Shown: piece after piece, positions 54,982-64,000 of the stretch
How the letters are laid out: each line of letters opens with the position of its first letter
How positions within the stretch are numbered: the stretch's first letter is position 1
The notes under the pieces: model-generated
What the model was told of the DNA's origin: nothing
The model's input: only the letters and a program-made list of their open reading frames with translations
Databases searched by the model: none
Program-made: the position numbers and the translations under genes
From: Flaccisagitta enflata
Taxonomy: Eukaryota; Chaetognatha; Sagittoidea; Aphragmophora
Length of the DNA: 64,000 nt
NCBI GenBank assembly: GCA_965153355.1
Contig: OZ231126.1
Coordinates: 101,432,001-101,496,000 of the forward strand
Reading direction: 5' to 3'

Positions 54982-56164
54982 TCGATTGGTAAATGCCAAT
55001 ATCTCAAATGACATCAAATTTCCCTTCATTCTTCCACCAAAAGATAACAATGTGAAGTCATTAATCCGCCATGTTCATCATAATGACTTCCACGCTGGTG
55101 CAAAGCACACATTATGCCAACTGCGTCAATTTGCATGGATTACTAGAGGTCTTCAGGCCGTCAAGAGCGTCGTTCATTCGTGCTTTGGATGCCAGAGGAA
55201 CTTTAAAAAGCATGCGAATCAGCAGATGGCGCCATTACCATCCAATCGCGTCAATCCAGCCCCTGTGTTTGCGGAAACAGGCTTGGATGTAATGGGTCAC
55301 TTCAACGTGAAAATGAATGGCAGAGCAGACCATAAGGTGTGGGTGGCAGTCTTCACTTGCTTTGTCTCCCGCGCCGTCCATGTGGAACTGCTCTACAACA
55401 TGTCCGCAGACTCTATGATCAACGCCATCATACGCTTTGCAGCCAGGCGCCCAGGCATTCGACGATTCACATCCAATCGAGGAACCAACCTGATAGGCGC
55501 CAACAACATCCTCTAAAAGGAAATGGAAGAGTGGAATCGCTCGTCAACTCTGGAATTGCAACAACGAGGCCTCCAATGGGATTTTATCACCGCCGGAACA
55601 CCGCATTATGGTGGTGTTTGGGAAAAAGTAGTGGCGCTTTTTAAGCGTTATCTTGCTTCCATATCAACTGGCGCCACGTTGCACGTTGACACCTTCCACA
55701 CTGCCGTCATTGAAGTGGAAGGAATTCTCAACCGCCGCCCCCTTACAGCGCTGAGTGATGATCCAAGTGATCCATCGGCGCTGACGCCAAATCACATCCT
55801 ATCGCCATCCACTTCCGGAAGCGCTCCTGTGGATCTGTTGCAGCACGGTGTCAACTTTGACACGGAGTCCACACATGTCCAATGGAAGCGCGCCCAATCT
55901 CGAGTGGATGCTTTTTGGAAGAAATGGCGTTTGGAATACTTGAGTCTTCTTCATGCGCGAAGCAAATGGACAAAATCCGAGAAAGACTTGGCGGTTGATG
56001 ATCTCGTAGTCATCGTCGACGAGGCTGTTCCCAGACACAATTGGAGCCTAGGGAGGGTCGTCGACGTGGAAGGCACATTGCCCCATATCCGGAGGGCGCA
56101 TGTGCGACGCGCTGACAGAAGAATTGTCACAAGGATCGGACGAAGATCGTGCGGCTGGAGATGA
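54982..56164 (+). pseudogene. BEL-2 pol: integrase and C-terminal DUF5641-like domain
   Basis: HHCC zinc site intact (HVHHNDFHAGAKH, CFGCQRN). Catalytic core: first Asp in TGLDVMGHF (55286), the second position reads TSNRGTN (Asn codon at 55475 where SDNGTN is usual), Glu in YGGVWEKVV. TAA at 55514-55516 interrupts the core after GANNIL. The C-terminal domain is complete (RVDAFWKKWRLEYLSLLHAR, VDEAVPRHNWSLGRVV) and shows what BEL-1 has lost. End at TGA 56162-56164. Integration could not occur with this core. Confidence 0.9.
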
Positions 56165-56537
56165 ACTCATAAAAAACGCTAAGTTTTGAGAGAGAGAGAT
56201 TTAGGCGCATGGGCCTGTCTATTAGTAACTATAGATGTGAATGATTGTTGCTCTGTTTGATCATAATTGACATAAAGAGATGTACGACTTCATATTTGGT
56301 TCTATTCATCCATGCATTCAACTCTTTCCTCATATTGGCACATTTGTGACGTTCATTTTCATGGAAAATTTAAAACATTGGTTCACCGCTTTGTTTATAT
56401 GTAGATATCATGCTATTTTCCTTTGCTTCTGTCCAAACACAGTTCATTCGTCTTACGCAATTTTTCAAAGCTTCCGCTGACGTCGAACTCCAACATCACG
56501 TCAGTCTACATCTTGAAGTCGATTCGTCGGAGTCAAG
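56165..56537 (+). promoter_or_regulatory. spacer with splice acceptor before BEL-2 third gene
   Basis: A pyrimidine-rich tract (TTTTCCTTTGCTTCTGTCC) ends in AAACACAG at 56441-56442, 96 nt before the ATG. This would suit a spliced subgenomic RNA for the third gene, as retroviruses use for env. The donor is not identified. Confidence 0.4.
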
Positions 56538-58621
56538 ATGTCGCGCGAGCAACGTCTCCAGGCCGAGATGGATTCGTCAACGGCTGACGGGTGCTACGAC
56601 ATCGCCAGCTTGATGACGACGCTGGAACGATCTGAAGGCTTCGAGACGGATTCTGTCGCGTCGCTGGAGGAGGAGGTGGAGGCGGCAATGACGGCCGCCT
56701 TCAGCGGCGACCTCAACCTCTCCAAGGATGATGAGTCGGCAAATCAACAACAGCCGGCCAACCCCTCTTCTTCTTCCGCTCTCCCTCCCCTCGTCATCGC
56801 CATCACGGGAGGAAGCAATTGTAGAGTGAGGTTGAAGCGGCCCGTCGACGATGTTTCCATCGCCAATTCGTCGTCGGGATCATCCACCCTTTCAGACGCC
56901 CCCAGTCGCATATTCACTCCTGGATTTGGTGGACCGGCTCCTCCGGAGGCGAGAGCCCTTCTTCAGGAGCGATTAAAAGCTGCAGATCATCACAGCGGGG
57001 GCAAAGATCAAGGCTCTCAGGTCGATGGAGAGGAGGTGCTAGTGGAGGAGGAGGGGATGGATGTGGAGGCGGTGGTAGAGGAAAAGGAGGAGACGCCCAT
57101 CGATCCGGAAGTGGACAAAGACTCTCCCGAGGTTAGAATCCAGCGGAAGCAAGCACGCCGGTTTTTCCAATGCAACGACCCCGCGGATGAGTCAGAGTCG
57201 TTGATCTTCAAGGCCTTCTCAAAACTAAACTTATGCTGCAACTCAGAGAAGGAAATGCGTTCTTCGGCTACCCAATGTGGGTTAGGGTTCGAGACCCTGA
57301 AACGCAGACAAGGAAGGCAAAAGAACAAGAGGGAGAATTACAAGGAGGCTCGACGTGTCGTCCAAGCGTCGAGGAAGAATTTAACGACAACCACATCTGC
57401 TGCAGCCGCAAACCCACCGTCGACATCTTCCACCAGTGCAGCAGTAGATTGTCAAACGCGTCCGGCATTGGTTCATCCCCCAAATCAGCACAGCCGGATC
57501 CTCGTGATGTAACTCCCAATGCCAAAAGGCGTCGACAAGAGAAGAAGGCGCCGGAACTCGGTCCAGCGCAACTTCAGCAGCAGCAGCAGCAACAACAGCA
57601 GCCAAAGCAGCAACAACAACTTCAACAGCAGCAACGGCAACAACAACAGCAGCAGCTGCAGCAACAACAAAAGCTTCATGCCACAGCCAATACCAAAAGC
57701 AAAGGCAAAGGCAAAAACAACAATAACAATAACAATAAAAAGAAGCAACAACTTCCTCCTCAGCAGTAGGAGGTCCCCAGCGCAGCGGCAACGGCTTCAG
57801 GTAGCGGGGGAGCGACTGTGTCTTCAACGGCGCCCGCGTCGACGAAGGCAAAGGAGCTTAAAAAGCGGCCAGAAGCAGCAGCAGCGCAAGGGAAGTCAAA
57901 AGGCGATATTCAGCCTCCAGCGGGCGCAAGTGGTTCTACGGCGCCTAAACATCCAGCTAAAGGACCATCAGCGCTTCAGCAAGAGAAGTTGGATTCGCCA
58001 AACTCTTCGTCGACAGTTCTTGACACCGAGACTGGACATTGCATCGAGGAGCATCTGCTCTGCCTGTGTGCGTCAACTGGAAGTAACGCCTCCAAACGCC
58101 AGTTGTCTAGACTTGCTTCCTTCCTACCGCCGACTTATTACAAATCATTCAGCAACGCCCAATGTGTTGAATGTGCTCGTCAGCTGTGGGATATGGCGGA
58201 AAAGTCTCGAGTTCAGAAGGAAGTTGCGGACACAAGACGAAAAGCGATGATTGCGTTAGATGCGAAGGTCAAGAGCGGCATGCGAGTGGCAGAACTGGAG
58301 AAGCGGCTGGAGAAGGCGAAGCAAGTTGCGGATGCAAAGGCAAAGGAATCAGCGGGATCAGCGCAGATGGCGTCGGCGGCAGCATCTGTTAAACACGTCC
58401 TCTGCATTCAGCAAGATCCTCGCGACATTCTAGCTCCTGTGACTGCGACAGCTTCGTCAACTCCAAATGCATCTGCAGAAAATGGAAGTGGGCCTTCCGT
58501 CTCAACGATTGCTCAAAGCGCTAAAGACGCTCCCAAGGTCACGCCAAAACCAAAAAGGCGCCTTTGGAATCCAGGCCGCCAGCCGCAACAGCAGCAACAT
58601 CATCAGCAGCCGCTGCAATAA
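56538..58621 (+). pseudogene. BEL-2 third gene, Gln/Ala-rich protein of unknown function
   Basis: ATG 56538 opens an acidic, Ser-rich protein (MSREQRLQAEMDSSTADGCY, then IDPEVDKDSPEVRIQRKQAR). A one-base slip in a CCCCC run near 57480 moves coding to another register (AKRRRQEKKAPELG, then a Gln tract and a Lys/Asn tract). TAG 57767-57769 interrupts it; the frame then runs to TAA 58619-58621 through a Cys-bearing segment (GHCIEEHLLCLCASTGSNAS, QCVECARQLWDMAEKSRV) and a coiled coil (RVAELEKRLEKAKQVADAKA). About 690 codons in total. No signal peptide or membrane anchor, so it is not a typical envelope protein. BEL-1 has a different third gene in the same place. Confidence 0.6.
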
Positions 58622-59706
58622 AGCTGTTATATGGTACCATGTCCACAGTTACCATTCCTTCAATTATCGTCAAGTAACGCAACGTGGAGAGCGCCACCAT
58701 TTTGCTGAGTCGTCGTCAATTCCATCGCGACGCTCATCCCTTGATGGACAGGCCGGCATTGTCGGGGGCGTGACCCGGGGCGTGGGATTCTTATCAGCCC
58801 TGGGGCCTGGCGAAAACGCCCGCGTAAGTTTCATGGAAGAGATGGTGTGTTAATTTTCTTGATTGAATCTGCATATGATAAGAGCTTTACTAATCCATCT
58901 GCCCCCCCCCCCCTTTCTCTTTTCTTTCGTCTCCCCGCAAGGGGAGAAAAACTTCACAGACGACAACGCCATCTGCCCATCTTCGCGGTGTCCATCTCGA
59001 TCCTTTCATCCTCGTCTCTTGCCCACGATTTGACGAGCTGTTGGAGCTTCCGATATGGTCCGCATGTTTCCTTTTGGAAATGGTGCAGGTGACGTGGTCG
59101 TTCCCATGAATCTTACCTAATTTTTGCTTTTCAGATTCGGTTTTAATGTAGTTTGGATAGTAATTTATTATTTTATATTTGTTTTGTGTTCCTTGGAACA
59201 TGTCTGTTTTTGTTGTATTTGACCTTTGTCTTTTTAGTATGTTGTTTACAAAATCATTCGTATGTTTGTAAATTTTAGTCAATGCCCTCTACTTATACTT
59301 TTCCACCTTGATGGCAAATCCCAGTCTAGAGGTGCTCCTAGGCCCGTTCCCCCTTTCCCCCCCCCTTCCCTTTTAATTTTTTCCTCAGAACGGGTGCCTT
59401 TTCTTCCTCGTCTCCGTCTCGTCTCCGCCCATCGGTCGTTGGATTGATCACATTGCTTGGTCTTTGTCCCCCTCTTCCGGACAGGGGGGGGGGGGGAAAC
59501 TTTTGTCGCCATGTTGTTCGTCAATCTCCTTCTGCAAGAGGGGTGGGAGTGTAAGAGGCGGAGGCGGGGGAGGGGGGTGAGGACTGTAGATTACTATTGT
59601 AAATTTTTTTTTGCGTGACAGATGGGTTTTTTATTTAGGGTTTCCCGCGACCAGAAACCAGATGTCGGGTTTTTGAAATTTGTGAAATTCCAAAAATGGG
59701 GCAGAG
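58622..59706 (+). other. BEL-2 3' untranslated region and polypurine tract
   Basis: Noncoding, with C runs (58905-58914, 59356-59363), a G run (59485-59496) and a purine-rich AAAAATGGGGCAGAG (59692-59706) directly before the 3' LTR, fitting a plus-strand primer site. Its length of over 1 kb is unusual. Confidence 0.6.
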
Positions 59707-60598
59707 TGTGGAAATGTGTGCTATTTATAAGTATGGGAATGATGATGCTCTTTGCGTGAATGTCTTTTTCCTTCTTTCTTTCCAATTCGATGCCTTTTGT
59801 TTTTGCCCAATTTGGCCGCAACCATATGGGTTTGTCCATTTCACTTGCTCTTTTATCCGTCTGGAATTACGTGTTCTCATGTATTTTCTTCTTCTACTTA
59901 TTCATCGTCGTATGTTTTATGCTTCGCATTTTTATCTTGAATATACATGGTTTATGGCATCGCTTCTTAATGGAATGATTGACATTTTGCTTGATTTTCA
60001 TGTTATGCGCCCTTGGAATTTCTCATTTTTCATAAGTCTCTCATCCTTTTATTGCAGAGACATATGAGCGGACTCCTGACTTATATGACGGTCACGGCGC
60101 TGGCTGGAAACCAAGGAAATTGGGCCTAAAGTAAGTTTTATCATTTTAGCATTTTAGCGTTTTATCGTTGTTTTTGTCGTCTGACTTTTTATTGTTTTAT
60201 TGTCTGTTTTTGGCGTTTTATCGTCTTTCTGGTCAACTGATTATTGGGTAATATGGGTGAATTTAGTGGGATGGGCAGGGCGGCGGCAGTGTACGGATCT
60301 GGCTTCATGGCCTCTGCATAAGATGTACATGTTGTTATTGGCTGTTTCTGTCCATGTCTATCCTGATCTCATGTTGCTTTCATGCATTGGTTGACCATTA
60401 TTTAATGCCCAATTTTCCCTTTCATTTTGTCCCCCATCTCAGATTGTTGAAATTTTTACCACATCAAAGAGACCATCGTCACACCATTTTCCAATCTACG
60501 CCCAAATTCCTTTGCGTCTACCATCATCAGACAGTCAGAGATATCTGCAAACAAAGCTATCCCAGAGTCGAAACTAACATTTACGTGGGCTAAATATA
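59707..60598 (+). repeat. BEL-2 3' LTR
   Basis: 892 bp, collinear with 46521-47395. It has extra blocks (near 60419, CTTTCATTTTGTCCC; near 60476, CGTCACACCATTTTCC) and scattered substitutions, showing some age since insertion. Followed by the TCTTC duplication. Confidence 0.93.
60058..60130 (+). other. exon-like 73-nt block inside the 3' LTR
   Basis: Bounded by TTTTATTGCAG and GTAAGT. It encodes TYERTPDLYDGHGAGWKPRK in one frame; the 5' LTR copy differs by Asp for Gly and one silent change. Confidence 0.4.
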
Positions 60599-60664
60599 TC
60601 TTCTCTTTCTTGAAAAGGGGGGGCGCTAATTAGAGGGGGGGCAATAAATGCAGGAAATACGGTA

Positions 60665-61447
60665 AGCTTTCCGCGCCTTGCCTTTTGTTAAACCAAAAAT
60701 TTTAGAGTGCTTAAATCTCTGTTTTGACTGCAGATTTGAAATCTGCAGAAAAAACTGTTAGTTGAATGTGCTTTCTTTTTTTCAAAATTCCAACTAGAAG
60801 GTGCTCAAAATAAGCGTCAAAGTTTGCAAAACTTACCTTTCTCTTTTATCTATATGTAAAATTGCAAAAAATTACCTTTTTTTCTTATCTTGATCCCGAT
60901 GGAATTTTGAAAAAAGAAAAAGCATTTTCAATTATCAGTTTTTCATGCAGATTTCAAATATACAGTCAAAAATGGGATTTTAATAATGTCTGTCCCAATA
61001 AAAGTTGCAAGCTAAACCAGGATAGCTACAGAGTTGCGGTTTGTTTTGTTGGACAGAGGAAGGTCCAATGATCATTTGTGGATATTTTCATGACCCTCGG
61101 AGTTTGTTTAGGTGTGTAAACAAACAAACAAAAAATGACCAAATTTTTGGAGGTCCAAAACTCGAGCAAGAAAAAATTTCAAGACATCTTTTTGGTATAA
61201 GATGCTTTAGACAAGCTCCCTGAAGAGTCGAGAACACATTATCCTAAAGAAAGGAGTAAACTTCTTTGTTTATTTTTGTTTTGAAAAAATGCTCAAATTT
61301 GCAAAAAACTTAAGAGCCCAGAAAAGCCCTGTCGGCCATGTTTTTTAGCATTCTTTATCACCATGGAATCCAGCAAAATCAGCAGCAGCACCGGAAATCT
61401 GTATTCTTGGAGGAGTTTATCTATTGATTTGGGCCAACTCTTTTCTG
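60665..61447. other. AT-rich flank, no gene seen
   Basis: Runs of A and T and no recognisable ORF, element end or repeat array. Confidence 0.5.
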
Positions 61448-61570
61448 TTGTGCCTCGGTGGCTTGGTGGTTGTAGGACTGGATTCTGGATTGGAGGATGG
61501 GGGTTCGAATACTCAAGCTTGAGCATTCTGTTATACATGCTGATATCAATTGAGATTTAAAAAAAAAAAT
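61448..61570 (+). repeat. tRNA-derived SINE, short
   Basis: Starts TGCCTCGGTGGCTTGGTGGT, matching a tRNA 5' end with A box (GTGGCTTGGTGG), and has a B box (GGGTTCGAATAC) about 45 nt later, so it could carry a polymerase III promoter. The acceptor 3' side is degenerate. It ends in an A run (61559-61569), the mark of retroposition. A tRNA pseudogene is the alternative. Confidence 0.55.
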
Positions 61571-62045
61571 GTCATTAATTCCCTTATTTTTGAAAAGCAC
61601 TTGGCAAAAAATCCAGCAACAAAAATTTTATTTCAACAAATCAAAATGAAGAAAATGTTAGTGCTTCAATATGCAAATAACATTGATAAGACTGTAGGGT
61701 CCCATTTACACTCAAGTGCCTTATTATGCCCTGTTAAGATAAAAAAGTCATCACATATCATAAGATTGACGCAAAAAAACTGACCAAGGACTGAGAACGA
61801 GCTACAACCTTCACTAACACTCATTTGAATTTTTTGGAAAAAGGTAGTGTGAAAAAAACATGTTCATGAAGGGATAGGATGGCATTAGCTCAGCTGAATG
61901 CTATATTATATATGATGTTTATTCACACATAAGTGTAGCGAGATACAATTCAGTGCTATGAACTACTATAAATAAAGGCAAATACATTCTAGTTCATTGT
62001 TCATAAGTAAGAGGGAGATGATACAAAATTCATCCAAAGGCCTTT
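61571..62045. other. AT-rich spacer, no gene seen
   Basis: No element, tRNA or convincing ORF. Confidence 0.5.
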
Positions 62046-63749
62046 CACACATCTCTGGATACCCCCCCAAAGAAAATCAAAATACCCATTTTTTCTGACT
62101 GTGTAATTTGTCTTCAGGAACATGTGGGCTACTAAAAAAAACAAAAAACAAAAAAATTCATCTGAAATTTTTTCATTTATATCACTTTTTAGGCCAAAAA
62201 AGGGTATTTTTAGCGCTTTTTGAGCATGAAATTGTATATACAGCTTTGAAAATCTCAAAAAACACCGTAAATGTGTGGCATTAGCTAGAATATATATGTT
62301 TTCACCATTATCAAAAAGTTTTTATGGAATATCCCAAAGATGAGAGCATAAAAAAGTCAAAAAATGGCAAAACATCGTTTTTTTTAGTATTTTTACGTCC
62401 TAATTTGTTAATACAGCATAAAAGCTCCTGAAAAATCCTAGAAATGTGTGGCAATAGCTAACATATACATGTTTTAACCCTTATTAAAAAGTTTTTTTGG
62501 GAAATCTCAAAAATAAAAGTATAAAAAAAACCAAAAACATCAAAAAACAGCAAAACATAGCTTTTTTCAGTATTTTTAAGTCTTAATTTGTTTATATCGT
62601 ATAAAAACTGCTGAAAAATCCTAGAAATGTATAGCAACAGCTATAATATACATGTTTTTACCTTTTTCAAAAAGTTTTTTTAGGATATCTTAAAGACAAG
62701 AGCATAAAAAAAACCAAAAACGGCAAATTATCATTTTTTTTTAGGATTTTTACGTCTTAATTTATCCATGCAGTATAGCAACTCCTGAAAGGTCCTGGAA
62801 ATGTATCATAGTAGTCTGAGTATAACTATTTTCACCCTGAACAACTAGTCAATCATAATAGTTTTGTGTTTTAAGCCCTAAGATAGCTTAAAAATAGCAA
62901 AATATTAGTGTTTTAAGCTATTTTGAGGCTCAAAACACAAAAGTATTGCAAATGACTAGTTGTTCAGGGTGAAAACAGTTATACTTAGACTACTACTACA
63001 CATTTCCAGGCTTTTTCAGGGATTGTTATGCTGTATGAACAAATTAGGACGTAAAAATATTGAAAAAAAAACGATATTTTGCTGTTTTTTAGCTTTTTTT
63101 ATACTCATATCTTTATGATATCCCCCCAAATTTTTTTTTAAAGGTAAGAACATGTATATACTAGCGGTTGCTAAACACTTCTAAGATTTTTCAGCAGTTT
63201 TTATACGGTATAAACAAATTAAGATTTAAAAATACTGAAAAAAGCTATGTTTTGCTATTTTTTGCTTTTTTTATACTCTTATTTTTGAGATTTCCTAAAA
63301 AAACTTTTTGATAAGGGTTAAAACATGTAAATTTTAGCTATTGCCACACATTTCTAGGATTTTTCAGAAGCTTTTATGCTGTATTAACAAATTAAGACGT
63401 AAAAATACTAAAAAAAAAGATATTTTGCCATTTTTTGACTTTTTTATGCTCTTATCTTTGGGATATTCCAAAAAAACCTTTTGATAATGGTTAAAACATA
63501 TATATTTTAGCTAATGCCACACATTTACGGTGTTTTTTGAGATTTTCAAAGTTGTATATACAATTTTATGCTCAAAAAGTGCTAGAAATACCCTTTTTTT
63601 GCCTAAAAAGTGATATAAATGATAAAATTTCAGATGAATTTTTTTGTTTTTTGTTTTTTTTAGTAGCCCACATGTTCCTGAAGACAAATGACACAGTCAG
63701 AAAAAATGGGTATTTTGATTTTCTTTGGGGGGGTATCCAGAGATGTGTG
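62046..63749. mobile_element. 1.7-kb palindromic foldback element with internal 180-bp repeats
   Basis: The two halves are near-perfect inverted copies: CACACATCTCTGGATACCCC at the left pairs with GGGGTATCCAGAGATGTGTG at the right, and the fold is near 62890-62900. Each arm (about 850 bp) contains four related units of about 180 bp, each with a version of GTGTGGCATTAGCTA, a GTTTTxACC block, AAAAAGTTTTT and TTTTTACGTCCTAATTTGTT. CTTT flanks both ends (62042-62045, 63750-63753) and may be a 4-bp target duplication. No ORF over 90 codons. Superfamily not assigned. Confidence 0.85.
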
Positions 63750-64000
63750 CTTTACTAGCGCGTCAGAAGGACACTGCTGACACTTACATCACTTCACTCA
63801 CTCCTTCATGAGGGAGTTAAAACTTGTGAAAGTGTTCATGCTGTTAATGCAATACACGGGAATGTTCGCTGTCAGTAGAAACACGCTGGGCGAGAAGGTT
63901 TTCCTTTGAGGTTCAACAAGTAAGAATTGGCGTTTTTGTACCTCGGCTCTACAAAGAGGTCATGTATGGGCAAGCATTTACAGTGTGAACACATGTTTAT

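Larger units (their letters stand above)
46521..60598 (+). mobile_element. BEL-2: near full-length BEL/Pao LTR retrotransposon, 14.1 kb
   Basis: Two LTRs start TGTGGAAATG and end GCTAAATATA, with the same 5-bp duplication TCTTC outside (46516-46520, 60599-60603). A purine-rich stretch (AAAAATGGGGCAGAG) precedes the 3' LTR. Inside lie gag, pol in the order protease-RT-RNase H-integrase, and a third gene. At 14 kb it is long for a BEL/Pao element. Lesions: several stops, at least three frameshifts, an AT-rich insertion, a hAT-like insertion and a lost integrase Asp. Confidence 0.92.
46236..60664. mobile_element. TA-flanked MITE split by BEL-2
   Basis: The left part (46236-46520) starts TACCGTATTTATTG then AATTAGCGCCC. 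The right part (60604-60664) contains GGGCGCTAATTAG, CAATAAATG and ends AAATACGGTA. The two are inverted relatives and were joined before BEL-2 entered at TCTTC. The TA at each outer end may be the target duplication. Confidence 0.6.

Noticed and set aside
61448-61525. Functional tRNA gene
   Set aside because: A and B boxes are present, but the T stem and acceptor pairing are poor and an A tail follows, which fits a SINE.

Overview
The window looks like repeat-rich nuclear DNA of an invertebrate animal. It holds two BEL/Pao-type retrotransposons (a metazoan group), one Ty3/gypsy-type retrotransposon, hAT-like and Tc1/mariner-like foldback elements, a tRNA-derived SINE, long di-, tri- and tetranucleotide arrays, and one minus-strand exon with an ADAMTS-type spacer domain followed by a coiled coil. 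Nothing points to bacteria or a free virus: there are consensus splice sites, AATAAA signals, poly-Gln and poly-Asn tracts, and no operon-like packing. I cannot name the species.

Layout. 1-14.3 kb: no convincing host gene; decayed coding sequence at about 1.75-2.85 kb, a hAT-like palindrome (3753-5209), foldback elements at 8574-9181 and 13334-13907, minisatellites, and the first copies of a short dispersed repeat called here the ACG repeat (AACAAGGCC head, GACC/GTCC-rich middle, hairpin-like end GTCGCGTGCACGCGAC). 14.5-23.7 kb: BEL-1, with gag, a 1326-codon pol and a Pro/Ser-rich third gene downstream. 24.0-30.9 kb: a gypsy-type gag-pol pair. 32-37.7 kb: ORFs rich in Asn and Gln among CAA, CTT and CT arrays. 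38.3-39.3 kb: the ADAMTS-spacer exon. 40.9-44.7 kb: three nested insertions. 46.5-60.6 kb: BEL-2, a 14-kb element with both LTRs, a 5-bp target duplication, gag, pol and a third gene, broken by stops, frameshifts and a hAT insertion. 61.4-63.8 kb: a SINE and a 1.7-kb palindrome.

Gag makes the particle and carries zinc knuckles; pol supplies protease, reverse transcriptase, RNase H and integrase. In all three LTR elements gag and pol lie in one frame, separated by a single UGA after a Gln-Ala or Glu-Ala codon pair, which suggests stop-codon readthrough as the way Pol is made. Both BEL elements carry a third gene after pol, in the env position but without an obvious membrane anchor. None of the three elements looks fully competent: BEL-1 has Asn at both tested RT catalytic Asp positions, BEL-2 is broken many times, and the gypsy-type RT reads FADN where YxDD is usual.
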